Under the pieces are notes generated by a model. It saw only the letters and a list, made by a program, of their open reading frames with translations. It made no database searches and had not been told where the DNA came from. 8,735 nt of DNA from Alphaproteobacteria bacterium. Lineage in GTDB: Bacteria > Pseudomonadota > Alphaproteobacteria > Puniceispirillales > UBA1172. Of this stretch, positions 1-6,107 are shown piece after piece. The translations under genes were made by a program, and so were the position numbers. The stretch is from positions 1 through 8,735 of the forward strand of contig JALRFL010000245.1 of the NCBI GenBank assembly GCA_023259875.1. The letters are read 5' to 3'. Positions within the stretch are counted from its first letter, which is position 1. Every line of letters starts with the position of its first letter.

Positions 1-1224
1 GGTGGCCGCATTTCTAAGAACACCTATCCGCATGAATTGTCAGGAGGTCAGAGGCAACGAGTGATGATCGCTCAAGCCATTGCTTGGCAACCAGCATTGC
101 TGATCGCGGATGAACCGACCACGGCACTTGATGTGACCACCCAAGCTGGAATTTTGGAATTGCTGCGCGATCTTGTCGATAAGGAAGGCATGTCGATTAT
201 GCTGATCTCGCATGATCTGGCCGTGCTTGCCAATATGGCTGATCATGTTAGCATTATGGAAAATGGCGTTATTGTGGAAAGTGGGCCAACCGAACCCTTG
301 TTCCGTGGTCATCGCCACCCCTATACAAAAAAACTGTTTGCCGCGGCGTCTTACCGTCCCACTCAACCCTCTCTGAAACGGCGAGACCCCTTACTGAAGG
401 TTGAAAATCTGCGGATTAGCTATCGCGGTAAATCAACAAAACTGTTTGGTAAAGCGGCTAAGTTTGAGGCCGTTAGAGATGTTTCGTTGCAAATACGAGA
501 AGGCGAGAGCGTTGGTCTTGTTGGCGAATCCGGATGCGGTAAATCCACTTTGGCCAGAGCCATTCTGGGATTACAGCCAATCGACACCGGCCGTATTGAG
601 CTTGCTGGCGCTACCATCGCTAGCGCCAGCATTGCCGAGGCGAAAAGGCGAAATGGCAAAGTGTCTCCATCACCGGTTGGCTTGCAGCAGATTGTTTTTC
701 AAGACCCCTATGGTTCTTTCAATCCGCGCCATAAGGTTGGCCGGTTGATTGCCGAGCCTTTCCATGCCATTCCTGATGCGCCACGCGGCAAAGAATTGGT
801 TTCACGAATTGATGCAGCGCTGGAAGAGGTGGGGCTATCCAGCACCGATCGCCACAAGTATATCCATGAATTTTCCGGCGGTCAGCGTCAGCGCATCGCC
901 ATTGCAAGAGCCTTGGTCATCAAGCCAAAATTAATCCTGTTGGATGAGGCGGTCTCTGCCCTTGATGTTTCCATCCGCGCACAGATACTGGATTTGCTTG
1001 CTGAATTGCGGATCTCACATGGATTATCATATTTGTTTATCAGCCATGATTTGTCGGTGGTAAGGGCAATTACTGATCGCGTGCTGGTGATGCGGAATGG
1101 GCAGATTTTGGAATCCGGGGAAACCAACGAAGTGTTGGTCGCGCCGCGCCATGACTATACCAAACAGCTTCTTGAGTTTACCCCACAAATTCCGGCTGAC
1201 TGGATCAGCTCACAAAGCACATAA
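1..1224 (+). CDS. Peptide/nickel-type ABC transporter ATP-binding protein, two fused ATPase domains (5' truncated)
   Basis: This is the cytoplasmic ATPase of a dipeptide/oligopeptide-family importer, with DppD-like and DppF-like halves in one chain as in YejF or GsiA. The frame is open from base 1, so the start and the first Walker A lie upstream; 407 codons are visible. The first domain shows signature LSGGQ (37-51), Walker B LLIADEP and H-loop LISHD, then the family ending HPYTKKL. The second domain is complete: Walker A GESGCGKST (523-549), Q-loop FQDPYGSFNPR, signature FSGGQRQR, Walker B LILLDEA, H-loop FISHD and ending HDYTKQLL. The stretch before the second Q-loop (KVSPSPVG) looks a few residues longer than usual. 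The permease and binding-protein genes are presumably upstream. The stop is 16 bases before the aldehyde dehydrogenase, so the two are probably cotranscribed. The family is certain; the substrate (peptide, opine or other amide) is not. Confidence 0.95.
   Translation, partial: GGRISKNTYPHELSGGQRQRVMIAQAIAWQPALLIADEPTTALDVTTQAGILELLRDLVDKEGMSIMLISHDLAVLANMADHVSIMENGVIVESGPTEPLFRGHRHPYTKKLFAAASYRPTQPSLKRRDPLLKVENLRISYRGKSTKLFGKAAKFEAVRDVSLQIREGESVGLVGESGCGKSTLARAILGLQPIDTGRIELAGATIASASIAEAKRRNGKVSPSPVGLQQIVFQDPYGSFNPRHKVGRLIAEPFHAIPDAPRGKELVSRIDAALEEVGLSSTDRHKYIHEFSGGQRQRIAIARALVIKPKLILLDEAVSALDVSIRAQILDLLAELRISHGLSYLFISHDLSVVRAITDRVLVMRNGQILESGETNEVLVAPRHDYTKQLLEFTPQIPADWISSQST
603..631. repeat. 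11-bp perfect inverted repeat inside the ABC ATPase gene
   Basis: The arms TGCTGGCGCTA (603-613) and TAGCGCCAGCA (621-631) are exact reverse complements separated by 7 bases. This would form a GC-rich stem-loop in the mRNA. It lies in an Ala-rich coding stretch between Walker A and the Q-loop of the second ATPase domain. No T-run follows, so it is not an intrinsic terminator. The repeat is seen directly; any function is unknown. Confidence 0.6.
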
Positions 1225-1240
1225 TGATGAGGATTGAAAC

Positions 1241-2695
1241 ATGAGATTACAAAACCTGTGGTATCCAACCGATAAGGTGTTCATTGATGGTCAATGGCAA
1301 GCTTCGGCTTCGGGCAAAACGCTGGATTTGTTTGATCCGTCAACAGGGGCGGTGCTGGCAAAAATCGCGCGCGGTAACGCTGATGATATTGACCGCGCCA
1401 CAGCCTCGGCAAATGCGGCCTTGTCCGGCCCTTGGAGCCGATTGAGCGCCGCCGAACGCGGGCGTTTGATGCTGCGTCTATCTAACTTAATCCTAGAGCG
1501 TGCTGATGATCTGGCGATTATTGAGGCGCATGATGTTGGAAAGCCGTTAAAGCAAGCGCGAGCAGATGCGCTGGCGATGGCGCGCTATTTTGAATTTTAT
1601 GGCGGCGCGGCGGATAAGGTGATGGGTGAGACCATCCCCTATCTGGACGGATATACCGTCTATACCATGCGTGAGCCAATCGGGGTGACAGGTCACATTG
1701 TTCCGTGGAATTATCCCATGCAGATTTTGGGGCGGTCGGTCGGGGCGGCGTTAGCGATGGGAAATTGCACGGTGCTGAAACCGGCAGAGCAAGCCTGCCT
1801 GACCGCCTTGGCGCTAGGCAGTCTGGCCAGCGAAGCTGGTTTTCCAGATGGTGTTCTCAATATTGTTCCGGGGCTTGGTGATGAGGCCGGCGCCGCTTTA
1901 TCAGCGCATCCAGATATTCATCACATCTCCTTTACCGGTTCAGTCGCCACTGGCAGGCTGGTGCAAACGGCGGCGGCGCAGAATGTTATTCCAGCGACCT
2001 TGGAGCTTGGCGGCAAGTCACCGCAGTTGGTTTTTGAAGATGCGGATCTGGAGCAGGCCTTGCCGTTTCTGGTCAATGCAGGGGTTCAGAATGCCGGACA
2101 GACCTGTTCGGCGTCCTCGCGAATTCTGGTGGCAAGATCCATTTTTGATCAGGTTGCCGCGCTGATGGCGGCGCGATATGCCGCGCTAAAAACAGGGCCA
2201 GCGATGGAGGATTTGGATATTGGGCCGTTAATTTCATCCACCCAACAGGCGATTGTTGCAGGGTTTCTGGAACGCGGCGCGGATTTAGAAATTCTGGCTA
2301 AAGGGCAGTTGTCAGAGACTGCGGATCAGGGGGGATATTATCAGCCGCCCGTGCTTCTAAAAGGGGATGATCCGGCACATGAACTTGCCCAAGATGAGAT
2401 TTTTGGCCCGGTACAATTGCTGCTGCCTTTTGAGGATGAGGATGAGGCACTGGCGATCGCCAATGGCACGAAATATGGGCTTGTTGCATCAATCTGGAGC
2501 AAGGATGGCGCTCGTCAGATGCGGCTTGCTCGCGGCTTGCGTTCTGGCCAAGTCTTCATCAATAATTATGGTGCAGGCGGTGGCGTTGAACTTCCTTTTG
2601 GCGGTGTTGGACATTCCGGACATGGCCGCGAGAAGGGGTTTGAAGCCCTTTATGGGTTCTCATCACTCAAAACAGTGGCGGCACTGCATGGATAG
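1241..2695 (+). CDS. NAD(P)+-dependent aldehyde dehydrogenase, betaine-aldehyde/aminoaldehyde type
   Basis: A cytosolic enzyme of the ALDH superfamily that oxidises an aldehyde to the carboxylic acid with NAD(P)+. The 484 residues match the usual length of about 490. Visible motifs are PWNYPMQ (Asn157, oxyanion hole), FTGS in the cofactor fold, ELGGKSPQ with general base Glu255, GQTCSASSR with nucleophile Cys289, EIFGPV, and a C-terminal LPFGGVGHSGHGREKG. The Cys-Ser-Ala-Ser-Ser-Arg context and the C-terminal motif resemble betaine aldehyde and gamma-aminobutyraldehyde-type dehydrogenases, but substrate cannot be read from this. The ATG at 1241 is supported by GAGG at 1229-1232, eight bases upstream. 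It sits between the transporter ATPase and a short-chain dehydrogenase, which suggests consecutive alcohol and aldehyde oxidation of an imported compound. Confidence 0.95.
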   Translation: MRLQNLWYPTDKVFIDGQWQASASGKTLDLFDPSTGAVLAKIARGNADDIDRATASANAALSGPWSRLSAAERGRLMLRLSNLILERADDLAIIEAHDVGKPLKQARADALAMARYFEFYGGAADKVMGETIPYLDGYTVYTMREPIGVTGHIVPWNYPMQILGRSVGAALAMGNCTVLKPAEQACLTALALGSLASEAGFPDGVLNIVPGLGDEAGAALSAHPDIHHISFTGSVATGRLVQTAAAQNVIPATLELGGKSPQLVFEDADLEQALPFLVNAGVQNAGQTCSASSRILVARSIFDQVAALMAARYAALKTGPAMEDLDIGPLISSTQQAIVAGFLERGADLEILAKGQLSETADQGGYYQPPVLLKGDDPAHELAQDEIFGPVQLLLPFEDEDEALAIANGTKYGLVASIWSKDGARQMRLARGLRSGQVFINNYGAGGGVELPFGGVGHSGHGREKGFEALYGFSSLKTVAALHG

Positions 2696-2701
2696 GAATG
2701 G

Positions 2702-2721
2702 TGAGCCAGATCTTTGGCTCA
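2702..2721. repeat. 7-bp inverted repeat (hairpin) between ALDH and SDR genes
   Basis: TGAGCCA (2702-2708) and TGGCTCA (2715-2721) are perfect reverse complements around a 6-base loop, in the 44-base gap between two cotranscribed genes and just before the next ribosome binding site. No T-run follows, so a terminator is unlikely. It could affect mRNA processing or the relative expression of the downstream gene, or be chance. Confidence 0.45.
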
Positions 2722-2727
2722 GCCAGT

Positions 2728-2735
2728 AGGGAGAG
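2728..2735 (+). promoter_or_regulatory. Ribosome binding site that fixes the SDR start
   Basis: AGGGAGAG lies 4 bases before the ATG at 2740, with its GGGAG core 6 bases away. The upstream in-frame ATG at 2698 has no comparable site and would place the hairpin and this purine run inside the coding region. I therefore chose 2740. Confidence 0.75.
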
Positions 2736-2739
2736 AGAA

Positions 2740-3480
2740 ATGCGACTAGATAACAAAACCGCAATTATCACCGGTGGGGCATCTGGCTTTGGCGCAGGTA
2801 TTGCCGAGGCCTTTGCCAGCGAAGGGGCAAAGGTTGTCATCGCTGATATTAATCTTGATGCGGCGCGTGCGCTGGCCGATCGCCTCAACGGCACCGCGGT
2901 AAAAGTCGATGTCAGTAACGCCAGTGAAATGGCCGCGCTGGTCGCCGCGGTGAGGGATGATCACGGCAGCATTGATATTTTTGTGAATAATGCCGGCATC
3001 ACGCATCTGCCGCAACCGATGGAAGAGGTTGATGAAGACGAGTTTGATCGCGTTTTGATGGTAAATACAAAATCAGTTTATCTGTCTGCCAAATATGTTG
3101 TGCCGATCATGAAGCGGCAAAAATCTGGAGTGATCTTGAATATTGCCTCGACCGCTGGTGTTTCGCCGCGTCCAAATCTTAGCTGGTATAATGCCACCAA
3201 AGGATGGATGATTACCGCCACCAAAAGCATGGCGGTTGAACTGGCGCCACACGGCATTCGGGTAAATGCACTCAATCCGGTTGCTGGCGAAACCCCCTTG
3301 CTCAAGAGTTTTATGGGCGAAGACACCCCGGAAATCCGCGCAAAGTTTCTGTCAACAATCCCTATTGGCCGCTTTTCCACGCCGAAGGATATGGGCAATG
3401 CCGCGCTGTTTTTATGTGCCGATGAGTCATCTATGATCACTGGCGTTGCTATGGAAGTTGATGGTGGGCGCTGTATCTAA
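2740..3480 (+). CDS. Short-chain dehydrogenase/reductase (SDR), FabG/glucose-1-dehydrogenase-like
   Basis: A classical SDR of 246 residues, probably cytosolic, interconverting a hydroxyl and a carbonyl with a nicotinamide cofactor. The Rossmann motif TGGASGFG starts at residue 11. Asp36 at the end of the second beta strand favours NAD(H) over NADP(H). NNAG begins at residue 83. The catalytic tetrad is complete: Asn109, Ser137, Tyr150 and Lys154 (YNATK). The C-terminal IPIGRF and VDGGRCI stretches are typical. The start at 2740 gives a protein that begins MRLDNKTAIITGG, normal for the family; the longer frame from 2698 would add 14 unmatched residues. It lies 44 bases after the aldehyde dehydrogenase and 33 before the P1 peptidase, consistent with one operon. 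The substrate cannot be predicted from the sequence. Confidence 0.93.
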   Translation: MRLDNKTAIITGGASGFGAGIAEAFASEGAKVVIADINLDAARALADRLNGTAVKVDVSNASEMAALVAAVRDDHGSIDIFVNNAGITHLPQPMEEVDEDEFDRVLMVNTKSVYLSAKYVVPIMKRQKSGVILNIASTAGVSPRPNLSWYNATKGWMITATKSMAVELAPHGIRVNALNPVAGETPLLKSFMGEDTPEIRAKFLSTIPIGRFSTPKDMGNAALFLCADESSMITGVAMEVDGGRCI

Positions 3481-3513
3481 CTGCCCTTCACCTAGCCAGA
3501 AAAGGAGCCCCCC

Positions 3514-4548
3514 ATGAAGATCAGCACCATGAAGGTCAGGGCAGGTCAACGCAATCTGATCACTGATATCGATGGAATTTTGGTTGGTAATGCTGAAAAT
3601 CATGCTGTCAAAACAGGCAGTACGGTTTTATACGGTGAGCGGCCGTTTACCGCGAATGTGCATGTGATGGGCGGCGCGCCCGGCACGCGTGAGACGGATT
3701 TGCTGGCGGCGGATAAACTGGTCAGCCAAGTTGACGCCTTGGTTTTATCAGGCGGATCAGCATTCGGTCTGGATGCGGCATCCCATGTTGCAACCCTCTT
3801 GCGCGCCGAGGATCGTGGGCTTGCGGTTGACCGTGTTAAAGTGCCGATTGTTCCTGCGGCTATTCTTTTTGATTTGCTTAATGGCGGTGATCAGAATTGG
3901 GTTAAAAACCCTTGGTTTGACCTTGGCGGTAAGGCGTTTCATGCCAAAGGGCGAGATTTTGCTTTGGGCTCGGTGGGGGCAGGTTTTGGGGCAACAACCG
4001 CCGATTTGAAAGGTGGTCTTGGTTCTGCCTCGATTGTTCTGGAAAGCGGCATTAGCATTGGTGCCTTGGTTGCGGTGAACTCGCTTGGGTCAGTCATTCA
4101 GCAGGGATCACCGCATTTCTGGGCCGCCTATCATGAAATGGATGGGGAGTTTGGCGGCTTTGGCCCATCGCCAAACCTTATCGATATTGGTGAAATCCCT
4201 TCAAAAATGAATCGCCGTGATGCGGGGGAACAAGCGGCGAATGGCAATACCACCATCGCCATTGTGGCAACTGATGCGACCTTGGACAAAGCGCAATGCA
4301 AGCGCATGGCGGTAGCGGCGCATGATGGTATGGCGCGCGCCATCTGGCCTAGCCATACGCCATTTGATGGCGATCTGGTATTTGCCCTTGGCACTGGCGC
4401 TAAGCCGGCATTGCCGGAAAGTGAGATGATGGCATTAGGTCATTTTGCTGCGGTGTGTCTGGCGCGAGCCATTGCGCGAGCGGTCTGGCATGCCACACCG
4501 GCAGAGGGGGATCTTTTGCCCACATTTGCGGAAAAATTTGGTCTTTAG
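3514..4548 (+). CDS. P1-family (S58, DmpA/BapA/NylC-like) self-processing aminopeptidase/amidase
   Basis: A 344-residue N-terminal-nucleophile hydrolase. The family is made as an inactive precursor that cuts itself into alpha and beta chains, freeing a Ser or Thr that is both N-terminus and nucleophile. Members cleave beta-peptides, D-amino-acid amides or nylon oligomers. The predicted cut is in GNTTIAIV between Asn245 and Thr246, giving chains of 245 and 99 residues. Other family landmarks are GAPGTRETDLL, SGGSAFGLDAA, Lys166 in the TADLKGGLG stretch, Asn189 in AVNSLG, and Asp285/Asp287 in HTPFDGDLVF, which match catalytic positions known in NylC. Thr rather than Ser at the cut is NylC-like. 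No signal peptide is visible, so it is probably cytoplasmic. AAGGAG at 3502-3507 supports the ATG at 3514. Sharing an operon with a peptide-type importer suggests it cleaves the imported compound. Confidence 0.9.
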   Translation: MKISTMKVRAGQRNLITDIDGILVGNAENHAVKTGSTVLYGERPFTANVHVMGGAPGTRETDLLAADKLVSQVDALVLSGGSAFGLDAASHVATLLRAEDRGLAVDRVKVPIVPAAILFDLLNGGDQNWVKNPWFDLGGKAFHAKGRDFALGSVGAGFGATTADLKGGLGSASIVLESGISIGALVAVNSLGSVIQQGSPHFWAAYHEMDGEFGGFGPSPNLIDIGEIPSKMNRRDAGEQAANGNTTIAIVATDATLDKAQCKRMAVAAHDGMARAIWPSHTPFDGDLVFALGTGAKPALPESEMMALGHFAAVCLARAIARAVWHATPAEGDLLPTFAEKFGL

Positions 4549-4633
4549 ATCATCAACCTCTCATATAGGGAAACCTTAATGCTGTTTTGCTTAAATGGAT
4601 AGGTAAGCAAGATGGTATTTCAAAAATAGCTAA

Positions 4634-4653
4634 AGTTTTTATTTGAAAAAACT
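4634..4653. repeat. Inverted repeat overlapping the -35 region
   Basis: AGTTTTT (4634-4640) and AAAAACT (4647-4653) are exact reverse complements with a 6-base spacer. They flank and cover the proposed -35 element, where a regulator could bind. The sequence is very AT-rich, so chance is a real alternative. Confidence 0.35.
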
Positions 4654-4670
4654 AAACCAGAAGATATTAT
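4643..4670 (+). promoter_or_regulatory. Predicted sigma70-type promoter for the complex II-like operon
   Basis: TTGAAA (4643-4648) and TATTAT (4665-4670) are separated by 16 bases, in the only sizeable gap of the window (4549-4700), which is markedly more AT-rich than the genes. Transcription would begin near 4677 and give a leader of about 25 bases. The prediction is by consensus only. Most other gene junctions in the window are too tight for a promoter, which supports placing it here. Confidence 0.55.
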
Positions 4671-4689
4671 ATTGATTAAATATCAATAT
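4669..4689. promoter_or_regulatory. Candidate operator: 8-bp palindrome at the predicted transcription start
   Basis: ATATTGAT (4669-4676) and ATCAATAT (4682-4689) are perfect reverse complements separated by 5 bases. The repeat starts inside the proposed -10 and covers the expected transcription start, a typical place for a repressor site. It contains TTGAT-N5-ATCAA, one base wider than the FNR-type consensus TTGAT-N4-ATCAA, so FNR binding is possible but not a clean match. No regulator gene is in the window. Confidence 0.45.
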
Positions 4690-4700
4690 TAGGTTTTTTC

Positions 4701-5414
4701 ATGCCACACTTAACCGTACGCATCTGGCGCGGCGCTGATGAAGGCGAATATCAGTCTTTTTCCGTCCCCATGCGAGAAAATCAAACAGTGCTGGATGTTG
4801 TTAGCGAAGTCCAGCGATCACAGGATCAGAGTTTAAGTTATCGTTTTGCCTGCCGCGTGGGTGTTTGTGGGTCATGCGCCATGATGGTCAATGGCAAGCC
4901 GCGCTGGACCTGCCGGACACATATCCGGTCGCTGAAATCAGGGGTGGTAACGATTGCGCCGCTGCGCAATATGCCGCGCATCAAAGATTTGGTCACCGAT
5001 ATGTCAGGCTTTATTGATAAATGGGGCAAGGCAGGCAATGTTTTTGAAAGCGAGCGCGATAGAAGGGATGCCCCTGTGGCGGTTGATCCCTCCTCGCCAA
5101 GGCGAAAGGCGGCAGACGCGGCGATTGAATGTATTAATTGTGGTGTGTGTCACGCCGCCTGTGATGTGGTCAGTTGGAATGATAGCTATCTTGGCCCTGC
5201 CGCTCTTAACCGAGCCTGGTCATTGGTGAATGATGAACGCCATAGCAGAAAAAAAGAAACCATGGCGGCGGCGATGGGGGATGGCGGTTGCGGAAATTGT
5301 CACTCTCAAGGCAATTGCATGGCGGCTTGTCCCATAGGATTAAGCCCAACGCGTTCCATCGCTGGGCTTAAGAAAATGAGCTTAATGAGCTTATTGGGGG
5401 GGTCTGATGTCTAA
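4701..5414 (+). CDS. Succinate dehydrogenase/fumarate reductase-type iron-sulfur subunit (SdhB/FrdB family)
   Basis: The electron-transfer subunit of a complex II-like enzyme, peripheral on the inner face of the membrane, carrying electrons between flavoprotein and quinone. At 237 residues it has the normal length. The N-terminal plant-ferredoxin domain binds [2Fe-2S] through Cys51, Cys56, Cys59 and Cys71. The C-terminal domain has Cys144, Cys147, Cys150, Cys154 and then Cys200, Cys206, Cys210 followed by Pro, the spacing for the [4Fe-4S] and [3Fe-4S] pair. CINCGVCHAAC is closer to FrdB than to typical SdhB. Oddities are Asp instead of the usual Pro after Cys154 and an extra Cys197 (CGNC). 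The C-terminus carries an MSLMSL repeat. It is the first gene after the predicted promoter; its only ribosome binding site is a weak AGG at 4691-4693. Its stop overlaps the next gene by 8 bases. Confidence 0.93.
   Translation: MPHLTVRIWRGADEGEYQSFSVPMRENQTVLDVVSEVQRSQDQSLSYRFACRVGVCGSCAMMVNGKPRWTCRTHIRSLKSGVVTIAPLRNMPRIKDLVTDMSGFIDKWGKAGNVFESERDRRDAPVAVDPSSPRRKAADAAIECINCGVCHAACDVVSWNDSYLGPAALNRAWSLVNDERHSRKKETMAAAMGDGGCGNCHSQGNCMAACPIGLSPTRSIAGLKKMSLMSLLGGSDV
5340..5371. repeat. 9-bp inverted repeat near the 3' end of the iron-sulfur subunit gene
   Basis: TTAAGCCCA (5340-5348) and TGGGCTTAA (5363-5371) are perfect reverse complements with a 14-base loop. The potential stem-loop lies about 35 bases before the start of the next gene. 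No U-tract follows. It might tune coupling between subunits, or be incidental. Confidence 0.45.
5376..5393 (+). repeat. In-frame 9-bp tandem duplication (MSL-MSL)
   Basis: ATGAGCTTA occurs twice back to back (5376-5384 and 5385-5393), in frame, giving MSLMSL near the C-terminus of the iron-sulfur subunit. This looks like a simple slippage duplication in a poorly constrained tail. Confidence 0.7.
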
Positions 5415-5760
5415 CCCTATGTTTGAGATGCGGTTATATCTGCTCCAACGCCTGACGGCGATCTTGATGTTGCCAATGGTCATCGGGCATCTGGCTACCA
5501 TTCTTTATGCCACCCGGTCTGAGTTAACCGCCGCTAGTATTCTGGAACGGACGCAATCTTCGCCTTGGTTGGTGGTGTTCTATACGGCCTTTGTGGTTTT
5601 GGTTTCAATTCATGCGCCTTTGGGGCTTCGTAAAATTATGGGGGAATGGTTGCGGTTTTCCCCCAAACTGGCCAATCGAATCAGCGTGTTGTTATGTCTT
5701 GGCTTTCTTGGTCTTGGCTTGCGTGGTGTTTGGGCCTTAACAGGGGCCGCCATGCCATGA
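5407..5760 (+). CDS. Complex II-type membrane anchor / cytochrome b subunit, first copy (SdhC-like)
   Basis: A 117-residue integral membrane protein with three predicted helices, at about residues 11-34, 54-75 and 92-112. Position between the iron-sulfur and flavoprotein genes identifies it as one of the two anchors that hold the enzyme to the membrane and form quinone and haem sites. Candidate haem-ligand histidines are His28 in the first helix and His69 in the second, the latter in H-x3-GLR ending in Glu80-Trp81, which resembles the haem-ligand helix of E. coli SdhC. The usual N-terminal HRxSG motif is degenerate here (LQRLTA, Gln14-Arg15). Alignment with the next gene suggests the two anchors are diverged duplicates. 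The start overlaps the previous stop by 8 bases (ATGTCTAA), so it is translationally coupled, and its own stop overlaps the next start. Confidence 0.85.
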   Translation: MSNPMFEMRLYLLQRLTAILMLPMVIGHLATILYATRSELTAASILERTQSSPWLVVFYTAFVVLVSIHAPLGLRKIMGEWLRFSPKLANRISVLLCLGFLGLGLRGVWALTGAAMP

Positions 5761-6107
5761 CGGGATTTCGGATCAACCTTAGTTATTTAGCCTTTATGTT
5801 GCACCGGTGCTCTGGTCTGGCTTTAGTTTGCTTTTTGCCGTTTCATTTTCTTGTCTTGGGATTAGGCCTAGAAGATGCGGCGGCATTGGATGAAATGCTG
5901 GTCTTTACCCAACAACCCTTGGTGAAATTTGGGGAATGGGTGCTGGTGGTGTTGTTCTCATTGCATTTGCTGTTGGGGTTAAGAGTGCTGGTGATGGAAT
6001 GGGCACCATGGCCGCATCAAGGCGGATTGCGGTCAGGCTGGGTGATCCTTGCTGGGCTTATTGCTCTGGCCTTAGGATGGTTGTTTCTTGACGGGGTGAT
6101 CTCATGA
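5757..6107 (+). CDS. Complex II-type membrane anchor / cytochrome b subunit, second copy (SdhC-like)
   Basis: A 116-residue membrane protein with three predicted helices, at about residues 14-36, 58-80 and 94-112. It carries the HRCSG signature of the succinate dehydrogenase cytochrome b family (His16-Arg17), His30 at the end of the first helix, and LHLLLGLRVLVMEW, whose His70 aligns with the E. coli SdhC haem ligand. I chose the ATG at 5757 because it forms a 4-base ATGA overlap with the previous stop and starts just before conserved sequence; the longer frame from 5646 would run 111 bases into the preceding gene with no family match. Its stop forms another ATGA with the flavoprotein start at 6104. 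The equal anchor sizes and matching histidines point to a duplicated pair. Confidence 0.88.
   Translation: MTGFRINLSYLAFMLHRCSGLALVCFLPFHFLVLGLGLEDAAALDEMLVFTQQPLVKFGEWVLVVLFSLHLLLGLRVLVMEWAPWPHQGGLRSGWVILAGLIALALGWLFLDGVIS

Noticed and set aside
40..366. 108-residue minus-strand open frame
   Set aside because: It is antisense to the conserved first ATPase domain, has no recognisable domain, and is a by-product of codon usage on the other strand.
1848..2165. 105-residue plus-strand frame inside the aldehyde dehydrogenase
   Set aside because: A shifted-frame shadow; the Arg/Trp-rich product is typical of out-of-frame translation.
2698..2739. Upstream in-frame ATG giving a 260-residue SDR
   Set aside because: The extra residues match nothing in the family, overlap a hairpin and include the strong AGGGAGAG site, which fits the ATG at 2740.
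4549..4633. Possible intrinsic terminator after the P1 peptidase gene
   Set aside because: No GC-rich stem followed by a T-run is visible in this stretch; termination may be Rho-dependent or may read through.
4672..4686. Canonical FNR box
   Set aside because: The half-sites TTGAT and ATCAA are right, but the spacer is 5 bases instead of 4, so only a general operator is claimed.
5646..5756. Longer 153-residue version of the second membrane anchor
   Set aside because: The added part lies entirely within the first anchor gene in another frame and does not look like family sequence; the ATGA overlap at 5757 is the natural start.
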